Assembly: GCA_016185395.1 (NCBI GenBank)
Contig: JACPNR010000011.1
Location: 204,703 to 268,702 of the forward strand
Origin: Candidatus Korobacter versatilis
Lineage (GTDB): Bacteria; Acidobacteriota; Terriglobia; Terriglobales; Acidobacteriaceae
Length of the DNA stretch: 64,000 nt
Reading direction: 5' to 3'
Shown: positions 38,045 to 47,942 of the stretch, one piece after another
Layout of the letters: every line of letters starts with the position of its first letter
Numbering within the stretch: the first letter of the stretch is position 1
The notes under the pieces: generated by a model
What the model was told of the DNA's origin: nothing
What the model saw: only the letters and a program-made list of their open reading frames with translations
Database searches by the model: none
Program-made: the position numbers and the translations under genes

Positions 38045-39046
38045 ATGACTTGGCTCAGGAAAAATCTGCGTTTTCTCACCGCCGTCCAGTTGCTGCCCGC
38101 GCTGGAGAGTGGCGAGGAGACCCTGGTCGGTGGCCAGGCGGTGCTGGAGGGCGTGATGATGCGCTCGCCGCACGCGTGTGCCATCGCCGTCCGCCGTCCC
38201 GATGGCGGCATGGCCGTGCATTCCGAGCCGGTGGCGCGTCCCAGCGAAAAGCATAAGTGGCTGGGATGGCCGGTCATCCGCGGCGTCGCCACGCTCGGTC
38301 AGGCGATGGGACTCGGCTTCCGCGCGCTGAAGTTCTCCGCCAACGTGGCGCTCGAAGAAGCAGCCGACAAGCCCGACGCCGGCAAGTCGGAACAAAAGAA
38401 ACTGGAGATCTCCGGCTGGGTCGCGGCGCTGAACGTGCTGCTCTCCGTCGGCTTTTTCATCGTGTTCTACAAGATGCTGCCGGTGTACGCCACCACGGGC
38501 CTGGCGCGCCTCTGGCCGTCGCTCAATGGACACGTGATGTTCAACGTGGTCGATGGTGTGATCCGCATCGCGCTCTTCCTGTTCTTTATCTGGGCCGTCT
38601 CGCTCTGGGCGGACATCCGCCGCGTCTACGAGTATCACGGCGCCGAGCACAAGACGGTGTTCGCGTTCGAAGCGGGCGGCCCGCTCTCCATCGCCGGTGC
38701 GCAGAAATATTCGACCTTCCATCCGCGCTGCGGCACCAGCTTCCTGATGACGGTCATGCTCATCTCCATCGCCTTCTACATGCTCTTCCCGGTGCACACG
38801 CTGTGGGCGCGCATCCTGCTGCGCATCGCGCTGCTGCCGGTCATCGCCGGCGTGTCCTACGAGATCATCCGCTTCGCCGCCAAGCGCCGCTCCTCGCTGT
38901 TCGCTCTCATGACGCTGCCCGGCCTCTGGCTGCAGCGCATCACCACCAAGCCACCTGCCGATGCCCAGGTCGAGTGCGCCATCCGCGCGCTCGATGAAGC
39001 CATGGTGCTCGAGCAGCAGCGCGGCGGCGAACTCGTCATCGCTTAG
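38045..39046 (+). CDS. DUF1385 membrane protein
   Basis: 333 residues. DUF1385 wording is clear: ETLVGGQAVLEGVMMRSPHA near residue 23, the EYHGAEHKTVFAFE segment with conserved His/Glu near 200, and FHPRCGTSFLMTVMLIS. At least four membrane helices. In many bacteria this gene precedes prfA and prmC, as here apart from an inserted gene. The family is treated as predicted metal-dependent membrane enzymes; the reaction is unknown. Confidence 0.88.
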   Translation: MTWLRKNLRFLTAVQLLPALESGEETLVGGQAVLEGVMMRSPHACAIAVRRPDGGMAVHSEPVARPSEKHKWLGWPVIRGVATLGQAMGLGFRALKFSANVALEEAADKPDAGKSEQKKLEISGWVAALNVLLSVGFFIVFYKMLPVYATTGLARLWPSLNGHVMFNVVDGVIRIALFLFFIWAVSLWADIRRVYEYHGAEHKTVFAFEAGGPLSIAGAQKYSTFHPRCGTSFLMTVMLISIAFYMLFPVHTLWARILLRIALLPVIAGVSYEIIRFAAKRRSSLFALMTLPGLWLQRITTKPPADAQVECAIRALDEAMVLEQQRGGELVIA

Positions 39047-39093
39047 GGGCCTCCCCCGCATACTTCCTTTTACACTGCCATTATTCGGCGCCG

Positions 39094-39113
39094 TTGGTCG
39101 TTGGTCTTTGGCC
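39094..39113. repeat. Heptamer array TTGGTCG/TTGGTCT/TTGGCC (left flank)
   Basis: Two and a half 7-bp units just before the four-helix-bundle gene, in inverted orientation to the array at 39507. Confidence 0.8.
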
Positions 39114-39137
39114 AGGACTGGCAAAATGGGAGGTTAC

Positions 39138-39547
39138 ATGTCGAGCTCATTTCGAGATTTGAGAGTGTGGCAAGAGAGCATGAAACGGGTGTTCGCTGTG
39201 TACCGCGACACGAAGGGATTCCCCAAGGATGAGCTGTACGGCCTAGTCCGCCAGATGCGACGGGCGGCCGTCTCTATTCCAAGTAACATTGCAGAAGGAA
39301 AGGGGATGCGGACTGATCCCGAGTTCGCGAGATTCCTATTTCATGCGCGGGGATCTTTGATGGAGCTACAAACGCACGTGCTGATCGCCAAGGAACTGCG
39401 ATACTTACAAGAGCCAGCGGCAGATGCGCTGATGGCGCAGTGCGAGGCAGTTGGTCGAGCACTGGCAGGACTGATCAACTCCATGACCGGTCAAGCGGCG
39501 CATGAAGGCCAAAGACCAACGACCAAAGACCAAAGACTGAGACCGCG

Positions 39548-39563
<16 letters not shown>
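39138..39563 (+). CDS. Four-helix bundle protein (23S rRNA intervening-sequence protein family)
   Basis: 141 residues from ATG 39138 (GGAGG 5 bases upstream). Family wording: [40 protein letters not shown] and [20 protein letters not shown]. The family was first found as ORFs in intervening sequences of 23S rRNA genes and includes proteins that assist diversity-generating retroelements; the role of free-standing copies is unknown. The C-terminal ~20 residues ([19 protein letters not shown]) are encoded by a heptamer array, and the stop lies inside prfA. Inverted heptamer arrays bracket the gene, so it looks like an inserted cassette. Confidence 0.85.
39507..39537. repeat. Heptamer array (right flank, inverted orientation)
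   Basis: The strand-reversed reading is GTCTTTGGTCTTTGGTCGTT then GGTCTTTGGCC: four 7-bp units. It is translated as the tail of the four-helix-bundle protein and ends 11 bases before the prfA start. Confidence 0.85.
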
Positions 39564-40627
<1,064 letters not shown>

Positions 40628-40648
40628 GCTTCACCACGCAAAGAACAA

Positions 40649-40679
40649 AAGGCGCTCCTCGCGGGGCGCCTTCCCTTTT
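40649..40679. terminator. Terminator between prfA and the lactonase-like gene
   Basis: AAGGCGC/GCGCCTT stem (40649-40655, 40666-40672) followed by CCCTTTTC on the plus strand and by TTTTGTTCTTT on the minus strand, so it may serve both convergent genes. Confidence 0.65.
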
Positions 40680-40692
40680 CTTGAGGACAAGC

Positions 40693-41817
40693 TCAATGCG
40701 TGATGGCCATGCATATAGGCGTGGGCGGCGTGGCGAAGGGCGAGCCGCTCATCAGCGTGAGCGCGCCGCCCGCGCCGATGGTGTAGCCGAAGATCGCGGG
40801 CGTCGTCTCGTCCACCAGGTACACGAACTTGCCGGAAGGGTCGGCGCCCACGCAGGTATCGTACCCGGCGTTGGGCGCGATCCAGGGAGAGCCGGCGATC
40901 GGCGTGAGCGACCCGTCGTCGTGGATCGCGAATCCGCCCACGCCTGCGACCTGCTGCTGTTGCGGGTGCACGGTCACGTACAGGTATCTGCCGGTCGGGT
41001 CCATGGCGAGGACACCACCTCCCGGCCCCACGGCAAACGGCGATCCCGGCAGCGGCGTGAGCGCGCCGCTGTTGCTGGCGATGGAGTACGCGTTGATCTC
41101 GTCCGTCGCGAAAGCCTCGAAGTACAGGTAACGGCCGTCCGGGGTGATGGCCATGGAGAAACCATCGCCGCTCGGGGTGACCGGCGAACCGGCGGTCTCT
41201 GTGAGCGCACCACTCGCGCTGATGCTGTAAATGGTGATGCTCGGCGGAGACTCGGCGCTCACGTAAGCAAATCTTCCATCCGGAGTGATGACCACGTTTT
41301 CCGGCCTGCCCGCGCCCTGCCCGGGAAAGGGGGAGCCACTCACGGCGGTCAGCGCGCCCGACGCGCCCACCGACCACACCGCTGCCCCTTTGAAGCCGCC
41401 ATGCACGGGGGCGATCAGGAACCTGTCATCCGGTGTGACCGCCGCGTTCGGCAGCCAGTCTCCCAGGACCGGAGTCGTCCCCAGCCCGTTCGAGCCGAGC
41501 GCGCCATCCGGTCCCACAGTGAAGCTCTCCACGTTCTCGCTATTCTGGTAAGGCAGGAACAGGCGGTTGGTCCCGTTCGTCGCCGGGAAAAGACCGGTGT
41601 TCGACGTGACTGCGAACGGCGAGCCGGGCAATGCGGAGAGCGCGCCCGTGGAGGGGTCCACGGAGAATCCCGCAACGCTCGTCGCGTCCAGGCCGACGTA
41701 CATGAAACGCGGCGCAGCGAGATTGAAGAAGCCGAGAAGGCTTCCGTCGCTCGTGCAACCGGCTAGCGCGAGAGCGACGGCGATGCACACTGCTAAGGCG
41801 AGAACGGGCCTTTTCAT
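40693..41817 (-). CDS. Lactonase-like seven-bladed beta-propeller lipoprotein
   Basis: 374 residues from ATG 41817. Lipoprotein signal MKRPVLALAVCIAVALALAG then Cys-Thr (LALAGC). Blades repeat about every 45 residues with the pattern GALT.(x)GSPF and ITPDGRYLYF/MDPTGRYLYVTV, as in the YncE/6-phosphogluconolactonase-type (Lactonase, PF10282) proteins. No lactonase activity is implied: in Acidobacteriota these are usually surface proteins of unknown function. It stands on the opposite strand between prfA and prmC, which are normally adjacent. Confidence 0.8.
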   Translation of the reverse strand: MKRPVLALAVCIAVALALAGCTSDGSLLGFFNLAAPRFMYVGLDATSVAGFSVDPSTGALSALPGSPFAVTSNTGLFPATNGTNRLFLPYQNSENVESFTVGPDGALGSNGLGTTPVLGDWLPNAAVTPDDRFLIAPVHGGFKGAAVWSVGASGALTAVSGSPFPGQGAGRPENVVITPDGRFAYVSAESPPSITIYSISASGALTETAGSPVTPSGDGFSMAITPDGRYLYFEAFATDEINAYSIASNSGALTPLPGSPFAVGPGGGVLAMDPTGRYLYVTVHPQQQQVAGVGGFAIHDDGSLTPIAGSPWIAPNAGYDTCVGADPSGKFVYLVDETTPAIFGYTIGAGGALTLMSGSPFATPPTPICMAITH

Positions 41818-41954
41818 TTTGCTCCCCGCGAGCCTAGAGGATCTGGTTTGCGCGGATTCTACCGACGGCATGTGGCACACGCAACAAAATCCCGCCAAGG
41901 CACTTGCCGGCTTGGTGCGGGCGCGGCGCACAGCTAAGATTCACCGCGGATGCC

Positions 41955-42800
41955 ATGAGACTCGACGCCGCCCTTCGCCGCGCTCTCCGCACGCTCGAGC
42001 AGAACGACGTGGGCTCGGCGCGGATGAATGCTGAGACGCTCCTCATGTTCGTGCTCGGCTGCGACCGCGCGTATCTCTACGCGCATCCCGAGCGCAAGCT
42101 CACCGGCGACGAGGAGAACCGCTACAACGCCACCATCACCGAGCGCGCCACCGGTAAGCCGGCGCAGTACATCACCGGACACCAGGAGTTCTGGGGACTC
42201 GACTTCATCGTCTCGCCGGCCGTGCTCATCCCGCGCCCCGAGACCGAGCACGTGATCGAGACCGTGCTCGAGCTCGCGCGCGCCCAGTCCTTCGCGAGGA
42301 TCGCCGACGTCGGCACCGGCTCCGGCTGCATCGCCGTCGCGCTGGCGAAGGAGTTCCCCGTGGCCAATATCTCCGCCGTCGACATCTCCCCCGCGGCGCT
42401 CGAGATCGCGCGCGCCAACGCGGCGCGCCATCAGGTCGAGAAGCAGATCGCTTTCGGCGAAAGCGACCTGCTCGCCGCGCTGCCGAAAGAACTCTTCGAT
42501 CTGGTCGTCTCCAATCCGCCTTACGTCGGCGAGAGCGAGGCCGACAAAGTACAGAAGCAGGTGCGCGAGTTCGAGCCGAAGGTGGCGGTCTTCTCCGGCA
42601 TCGAGGGCATGGACATCTACCGCCGGCTCATTCCGCAGGCCCGCGCCGCCCTCACGCCCGGCGGCTGGCTGGTGATGGAGATGGGATACTCCGTCGAACA
42701 ATCCGTCCGCGGTCTCCTCGCCGGATGGGAGAACATCCGTGTTACCTATGACTTACAGGGGATTCCGCGCGTGATTGCGGCGCGGAAGCCAGCCCTCTGA
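41955..42800 (+). CDS. prmC: Release factor glutamine methyltransferase
   Basis: 281 residues from ATG 41955. The N-terminal helical domain (about 1-75) is followed by the methyltransferase core: VLIPRPETEHVIE, IADVGTGSGCIAVALAKEFP for S-adenosylmethionine, and the catalytic NPPY (VVSNPPYVGESE, about residue 190). It methylates the GGQ glutamine of RF1 and RF2. The usual prfA-prmC adjacency is broken by the convergent lactonase-like gene. Confidence 0.93.
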   Translation: MRLDAALRRALRTLEQNDVGSARMNAETLLMFVLGCDRAYLYAHPERKLTGDEENRYNATITERATGKPAQYITGHQEFWGLDFIVSPAVLIPRPETEHVIETVLELARAQSFARIADVGTGSGCIAVALAKEFPVANISAVDISPAALEIARANAARHQVEKQIAFGESDLLAALPKELFDLVVSNPPYVGESEADKVQKQVREFEPKVAVFSGIEGMDIYRRLIPQARAALTPGGWLVMEMGYSVEQSVRGLLAGWENIRVTYDLQGIPRVIAARKPAL

Positions 42801-42917
42801 TCGGCCGTCCGCATGTCGTCTCCTGGCGCGTTACCTGTGGACAAGTCCCATCTCCCGCCGGGCCCGCGCCCACCGGCATCTTTCCGATTCGTCCGCGCGC
42901 GCCTACCCTACTTGGTC

Positions 42918-43298
42918 ATGCGTAACACGACATGCGCGCCACGCTTCAGTCTTGCACTTCCCATGCGCTTCCGCCTCGCCGGCCACGACGCCTGGCAGAC
43001 GGCGAAGACGCGAAACCTCAGCTCCAGCGGTGTGCTCTTCCGCAGCCGCCATCTCCTCAGCGCCGGCACCATGGTGGACCTGGAGATCGAACTCAACGAG
43101 GGCTTCCCGGTCACCGCGAGCCACGTCCGCGCGCGCGGCGCCGTCGTCCGCCAGTTGAAGGATGAGAGCGGGGCGCAGGACGGCTGGTTCGTCGCCGTCC
43201 GATACGAGGAATACCGCCTCGAGCGCCAGCCGCAGGTTAAGTTCCCTGCGCCGTTGCCGGCGCGCCTGCCCTTCACTCCCCTGCCGTCGCACCGCTAA
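42918..43298 (+). CDS. PilZ-domain protein
   Basis: 126 residues from ATG 42918. The PilZ strand and motif NLSSSGVLFRSRHLLSAGTM (N-x-S-x-x-G) is clear; the N-terminal RxxxR arginines are only partly kept (PRFSLALPMRFRLAG), so c-di-GMP binding is likely but not certain. A second strand set reads GAVVRQLKDES and WFVAVRYEEYRLERQ. A single-domain PilZ protein next to a polysaccharide/envelope locus could be its c-di-GMP effector, which is inferred from location. Confidence 0.75.
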   Translation: MRNTTCAPRFSLALPMRFRLAGHDAWQTAKTRNLSSSGVLFRSRHLLSAGTMVDLEIELNEGFPVTASHVRARGAVVRQLKDESGAQDGWFVAVRYEEYRLERQPQVKFPAPLPARLPFTPLPSHR

Positions 43299-43335
43299 GC
43301 GGCGGCTGCCTCCCTCCCCTTAGGGACGCAGAACA

Positions 43336-43378
43336 GCAAGGGCGCGCAGAGAGCATTCTCGGCGCGCCCTTGCTTTCT
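43336..43378. terminator. Strong hairpin between convergent genes
   Basis: GCAAGGGCGCGC (43336-43347) and GCGCGCCCTTGC (43362-43373) form a 12-bp stem followed by TTTCTC on the plus strand. Probably ends the PilZ gene transcript and perhaps the convergent operon. Confidence 0.7.
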
Positions 43379-43389
43379 CTGGATGACCT

Positions 43390-43929
43390 TTAAAAGTTCG
43401 GCACTTCCTCGATCGAGCGCACCTTCCAGCGGTCTTCCGTCACCGCCATGATCACGATGTAGTGCGCGGTGACGTCGTCGCGGCTGAGGACCTTGTCCCC
43501 GTCGAGGACCTCGCGGGTGAGCTTCGCGGTGTCGCGCAGCTGCATGGCGGAACCATCCGGCGAATAGAACACGGCTTCGACCTGGTGCCCCTTATCGGTG
43601 TAGCGGACTTTCACGCCGGTCTTCTTCTGGCTGTCGATGGCGGCGGCGAACTGGTCGCGCGCGAAGCCGACGAGGCCGGCGTCGAGCGCGTTGGGGTCGT
43701 TGTTGCCCAGGCCGCTCGCAATCGCCTTCCACGCCGCCGAGTAATCGCGCTGGATGGCTTTCTCCGTGGTGTCTTCGAGTTCGCGCGGCTGAACGCCCTC
43801 GCTCTTCAGCGTGACCGCCGGACCGTTGTCCGCCGCCAACGCGCGCAGCACCAGCGGCGTAAGGCCGGAGACCATCAGCGCGAGCCCGGCCAGCAGGATG
43901 GCAAAACGCAAACCCTTCTTCTTCTTCAT
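43390..43929 (-). CDS. Secreted/anchored protein of unknown function
   Basis: 179 residues. One N-terminal membrane segment or signal peptide (KKKKGLRFAILLAGLALMVS). The mature part (KAIQRDYSAAWKAIASGLGN, SQKKTGVKVRYTDKGHQVEA, DDVTAHYIVIMAVTEDRWKV) resembles NTF2-like or ARC6-IMS-like small domains with a DRWKVRSI end strand. Last gene of a four-gene operon; start and previous stop overlap as ATGA. Not recognised further. Confidence 0.65.
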   Translation of the reverse strand: MKKKKGLRFAILLAGLALMVSGLTPLVLRALAADNGPAVTLKSEGVQPRELEDTTEKAIQRDYSAAWKAIASGLGNNDPNALDAGLVGFARDQFAAAIDSQKKTGVKVRYTDKGHQVEAVFYSPDGSAMQLRDTAKLTREVLDGDKVLSRDDVTAHYIVIMAVTEDRWKVRSIEEVPNF

Positions 43930-44789
43930 TGTCCCCCTCCCACGCGCAGTTCGTTGCCGCTGACCACGCCGGCCGCCACCGAGACCGTGCCGCTGTCCCC
44001 GGCGGGCAGTTCCGCGCGCGCGATGCCCTTCTTGATGCGCGAATCCACCGTCGTCCTGCCGCCCTTCGAATCGAGCAACGAGAACGTGACGATGGTGCCG
44101 TCCGGCACCGCATTGCCGCTGCAATCGCGGATGGGATCGGTCTCCACGATGATGCTGCGTTCCGTCTTGCCCGCCACCTTCATGCGGATGTTGCATGGTT
44201 CCCCGGCGGTCTGCTGCACCACGCGGTTCACCTTCACGTCGCCGGCGGAGGCCACGAACTGCGCCGCGCCTTCTTTGCTGGCCGAGTCCATCCGCGTCCA
44301 CGCAATGCCGTCCTTCGAGTTCACCGTCTGCGAAGCATTCGTTCCCTGCACCGAGAGGTCGAATTTCACCGGCGCGGGCTCGAGCACCAGGTTCTTGAAG
44401 GCGTCGAATACGAACGCCACACCGGTGATCACTCCCGGCTTCGCTACCGGCACGCGCGAGGGACGAGCTAGAAAGGCGAGCTGCGCCGGTTTCGCGGGCG
44501 CCACGAAGAAATCTACTTTGCTGCCGAAGCTGAGCAGCGCCGTGTAACGACCGGCCACGCGGACTTCCTCCGCCTTCAACTCGATCGTCTGTCCGAGCGA
44601 GACCTTGCGCTTCACCACGCCGCCCGGTCCCACGAGGTAGAGCGTGGCCTCGCCCGAGCCGGAACTGGGAATGCTGACGGCCGTTCCGGCAACGGCATTC
44701 TGCGGGGCTTGCAACTCCGCCGCGCGCGCCGCGTCCGCCGCGAAGCAGCAGGCCGCGGCAGCGGATGCGATCCACAACAATCTGCGCAT
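43926..44789 (-). CDS. Secreted Ig-like domain protein
   Basis: 287 residues with a signal peptide (MRRLLWIASAAAACCFAADA). The rest is beta-rich and reads as two or three immunoglobulin-like domains: GSGEATLYLVGPGGVVKRKV, AQLAFLARPSRVPVAKPGVI, and GNAVPDGTIVTFSLLDSKGG, the last in the style of invasin/Big-1 domains. Two Cys near 205 and 230 may form a disulfide. It follows the upstream gene by 2 bases. Probably an envelope structural protein; no enzyme motif. Confidence 0.65.
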   Translation of the reverse strand: MRRLLWIASAAAACCFAADAARAAELQAPQNAVAGTAVSIPSSGSGEATLYLVGPGGVVKRKVSLGQTIELKAEEVRVAGRYTALLSFGSKVDFFVAPAKPAQLAFLARPSRVPVAKPGVITGVAFVFDAFKNLVLEPAPVKFDLSVQGTNASQTVNSKDGIAWTRMDSASKEGAAQFVASAGDVKVNRVVQQTAGEPCNIRMKVAGKTERSIIVETDPIRDCSGNAVPDGTIVTFSLLDSKGGRTTVDSRIKKGIARAELPAGDSGTVSVAAGVVSGNELRVGGGQ

Positions 44790-44791
44790 GG

Positions 44792-45889
44792 CTATTGCAC
44801 CCGGTCGATGGAGTATTGGTTCACGGTCACGCGGTACGACTGCACGTTCTTCGCCAGGTCATCGCGCACGTCCACCGCGAACGGCACCGGCGTCTGCGGC
44901 AGCAGCGCTTTATCGGAGTACGCATCCGACACCCAGATCACCCGCCCGGCGTCGTCGTAATACGTTGCGAGCACGTGCGGGATGTTCACCGTCATGCCGC
45001 TCTGGTTCACCAGCTCGCCGCGCAGCACCGAGCGTCCGCTCGCGTCTTTCTCGAGCCGTTGATGGAGCACGCCGATCACCGGGTCCGCCGAGGCCGGCAT
45101 GAGCAGCGCCGCCGGCTGCATCCGCACGCTCTGCACTTGCGCCAGCTTCACTTTCGGGAAGTCGATGCGGTAGGGCGAGATCTCGCTCGGCAGCAGCGTG
45201 TGCGAGATCTTGTCGAAACTGGTCTCTTCGCCGAGCGTCTCGCCCGACTTGCCCAGCAGCGTGGCGCCGACGGAGACAAACCCCGGCACGGTGTCTTCAT
45301 TGCGGACTTCGCCCATCACGATGACGCCGCCGTCTTTCTCCACCGCGTTCATCGAGATGATGCGCACGCGCGGCGACTCCACGTTCTGCGCGCCCCAATC
45401 GTCGTCCGTGCCGCGCCGGATGATGTCCCAGCGCAGGTAGTTCACAGGGATGACCTGCGGCGGCAGGTTAGGCTGCTTGTCCGACTGCCACACCACTTTC
45501 CAGTCGCCTTCTTCCTTAACGACTTTCAAGTCGCGCGTATCGAACATCGGCCCGACCGCGGTCGACCACTTCGTCGTCGCGCGCACCGTGGCTTCGTTCC
45601 CGTTCCCGCGCAGCACCTTCGTATCGACGTCTTCGAGCTTGGAGTACGTCCGCAGCGAACCATCGCGCCCGTTCACGTCCTTGAAGAACGTTTGCTTGTC
45701 CACGTTGCTCGCCGGCGAGACGTAGGCATAAGCGCCGGTCAGGTCGCTGCTCTTCACGCGATCGAACAGCGAGCGCACCGCGCCTTCCGGCGTCTTCGCG
45801 GGCGTGAGCTTGGTGGAACGCACCGTGCCGGCAGCCACCAGCAGCAGCAGCAGGATGAACATCGCGATCGCTAACAAATGGCCCTTCAT
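44792..45889 (-). CDS. Membrane-anchored envelope protein, NTF2-like then FxLYD-like domains
   Basis: 365 residues. An N-terminal anchor (HLLAIAMFILLLLLVAAG), then a region with AVRSLFDRVKSSDLTGAYAY and VVKEEGDWKVVWQSDKQPNL, resembling NTF2-like domains. The second half contains two repeats of the type VIVMGEVRNEDTVPGFVSVG and LRGELVNQSGMTVNIPHVLA, the style of FxLYD/DUF3426-type domains. It starts 1 base after the large membrane gene's stop. Function unknown; periplasmic side. Confidence 0.65.
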   Translation of the reverse strand: MKGHLLAIAMFILLLLLVAAGTVRSTKLTPAKTPEGAVRSLFDRVKSSDLTGAYAYVSPASNVDKQTFFKDVNGRDGSLRTYSKLEDVDTKVLRGNGNEATVRATTKWSTAVGPMFDTRDLKVVKEEGDWKVVWQSDKQPNLPPQVIPVNYLRWDIIRRGTDDDWGAQNVESPRVRIISMNAVEKDGGVIVMGEVRNEDTVPGFVSVGATLLGKSGETLGEETSFDKISHTLLPSEISPYRIDFPKVKLAQVQSVRMQPAALLMPASADPVIGVLHQRLEKDASGRSVLRGELVNQSGMTVNIPHVLATYYDDAGRVIWVSDAYSDKALLPQTPVPFAVDVRDDLAKNVQSYRVTVNQYSIDRVQ

Positions 45890-45890
45890 C

Positions 45891-47672
45891 TTAGTTTGCC
45901 TCCCGCAGTTCGACCGCGGATGCCGCCGCCGCGGGAAATTCCACCGTCTCGGCCATGCGCCGGCGTTCCGGCAGCGCGATCACCAGGAAGATCGCGAGCA
46001 AGCTGCTCAGCATCGGCAGCGTGCCCCACGTCACTCCCTGCCACTCGGGGATGGTGACGCCGAGATCGATCTTGTGCGCCGGGGGCACATCGTCCTTGAC
46101 CCATAACGTCACGTTGCCGTTGTCATAGACCTCGGCCTGCCGCCATCCCGCGAACGCCAGCAGCGGTTCGTAGTAGCGGTCGCGCACGAAGATGTACTTC
46201 AACCCGTACTGGTTCGCGTGTTTCAGCATGGAGCGCAGCGCTTCCATGCCGGTCACACCAAAATATTTCGCGTTGTAAAGCTGCCCCGCGCCGGATGCGG
46301 TCAGCTCGGGCAACAGGCGCGCCGAGTTGTAATCGCCGTCCACGCTGCCGGCATTCACCTCGCGCGAAACGTGCGCGAACTGGTTCCCGAAGCCGAGCGT
46401 GAGATAGCGGAACTTCGCGTGGCCTTCGTTGTTCAGGAAGGTGACCACCTGGTCCACCTTGAACGGCGACACGTTGATGGGGCGGTAGTAGGTCCACGCC
46501 ACAGCGAGCGCGCAGGTAAACACGGCGGCAGTTGCTAATCCGGCGATGGCCACGCGGTTCCAGCGGCGCACCAGTTCCGCCGCGAGCAGGCCGACGAACG
46601 GCAGCGTCATCAGCGTGGCCCAGAAGGTGAAGCGCTCATACGTGAGCACGTTGAAGAAATCGATCCCGATCAGCGCCTTCGGGATCGTGCCCAGCAGCAC
46701 GGGAGCGACGGGCGTGGTGCCGCCGAGCCCGATGAGCAGCGTGAGGAACCATCCGAAGAACAGCGGACGCAGCCGGCGGCTCGACGCCCCGCGCAAGAAC
46801 ACGAACGGCAGCGCCAGCAGCAGCGCGCCGTGCGGGATGATCCAGAAATTCATGCCGCTCGCGAGATTGAGGAGGTAGTTGTCGCGGCTGCCGTGCGGGA
46901 TCGGCACCTGCCCGGTCGCGGCCTGCGGCGCCTTGAACAGCGGGAACAGCACAATGACGATGCCCACGGCCACGATGACCGCGAACATCACCGAGCGCGC
47001 GATGGCGGCCCCGCCGTAGCGGCGGTCTTCCTGGCGCGCGTCGCTCGCGGCGAGCCACAACACGGGCCACGCGAACAGGGCCATGCCGAAGATCATGGTC
47101 ACGTGGTGTACGGCGGCGGCGGCCACGCAGATGGCCACGCCTTTCAGCAGCGCCGTCATGCGCGCTTCCCGCGCCCAGGAATAGAAGAAGGGCAGCGCGT
47201 TGAGCGTGAGCGCGGCGGCGAACGTGGTGGGCAACTGGCCCGACTGATACACCAGCAGCGCGAGCGAGCCCAGGAACACGCTGGCGATGGCGGCATAGCT
47301 GGCGGCTCGTTCATCCACCCAAAGTCGCGCGTAGCGAAACACACCCACGGGGATCAGCAGCACCACGAGCAACTGCACGAACATGTAGGCCAGCGGCAGT
47401 CCCAGCACGTGGGAGAACAGCGCGATCCACTGGTGCGCCAGCGGCGGATACGTCGTCTGCGAGAACCCGCCGTACCATTTCTCGTTCCAGGGATTGAACC
47501 AGTGCTGCGCGTAATTCGACGCGAAGAACATGTGCGTGTTCGCGTCATACGAGCTGGCCGGCAACTGCATGAGCAGCAGCGGGCCGTGCACGGCGAGCGC
47601 CAGCAGGATGATCGCGCCCAGCGCGAGCACGCGTCCGTTCGGCACATTCGACACAGGGGAAGTCGAGGTCAA
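45891..47672 (-). CDS. Multi-pass membrane protein, GT-C glycosyltransferase-like
   Basis: 593 residues with about ten to twelve membrane helices, for example VLALGAIILLALAVHGPLLL near the start and SLLAIFLVIALPE near the end. A loop after the first helix carries acidic residues (SSYDANTHMFFASNYAQHWF), the position of the catalytic Asp in GT-C oligosaccharyl/mannosyl-type transferases, and TYPPLAHQW. A soluble domain lies between about 400 and 540. First gene of a four-gene operon, divergent from the large TPR protein gene. Likely moves or transfers a lipid-linked sugar; not proven. Confidence 0.65.
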   Translation of the reverse strand: MTSTSPVSNVPNGRVLALGAIILLALAVHGPLLLMQLPASSYDANTHMFFASNYAQHWFNPWNEKWYGGFSQTTYPPLAHQWIALFSHVLGLPLAYMFVQLLVVLLIPVGVFRYARLWVDERAASYAAIASVFLGSLALLVYQSGQLPTTFAAALTLNALPFFYSWAREARMTALLKGVAICVAAAAVHHVTMIFGMALFAWPVLWLAASDARQEDRRYGGAAIARSVMFAVIVAVGIVIVLFPLFKAPQAATGQVPIPHGSRDNYLLNLASGMNFWIIPHGALLLALPFVFLRGASSRRLRPLFFGWFLTLLIGLGGTTPVAPVLLGTIPKALIGIDFFNVLTYERFTFWATLMTLPFVGLLAAELVRRWNRVAIAGLATAAVFTCALAVAWTYYRPINVSPFKVDQVVTFLNNEGHAKFRYLTLGFGNQFAHVSREVNAGSVDGDYNSARLLPELTASGAGQLYNAKYFGVTGMEALRSMLKHANQYGLKYIFVRDRYYEPLLAFAGWRQAEVYDNGNVTLWVKDDVPPAHKIDLGVTIPEWQGVTWGTLPMLSSLLAIFLVIALPERRRMAETVEFPAAAASAVELREAN

Positions 47673-47823
47673 GGGAAGGTCCTCCGCATTACACGTTCAA
47701 CGGGAGTTTGGATTCCCAGAGCTGCTGCTGGGTTTGCTTGTGAGTAGCCGCATTCCCTCCCGCCACGAAATCACCCACTAGGCGCCCATGAGGCAACACG
47801 CGGCACTCTGCTTCCCTCATACA

Positions 47824-47908
47824 GCAGAGCTGCCGCTGCTTGCATCACAGCAAGGCGCAGTCTCTCTCGCAAAAGCGGCAGCAGCTCTGGTACTGCGCTT
47901 GCGAGAGA
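47824..47908. promoter_or_regulatory. Nested inverted repeats in the divergent promoter region
   Basis: TCTCTCGCAA (47863-47872) and TTGCGAGAGA (47899-47908) form a 10-bp perfect inverted repeat, with an outer, imperfect pair AGAGCTGCCGCT / AGCGGCAGCAGCTCT. It lies 35 bases before the start of the 1415-residue TPR protein and could be an operator or an mRNA hairpin. Confidence 0.45.
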
Positions 47909-47942
47909 CATTGCTGCCACACGCAGTGCGAAGAGTGGTCCC

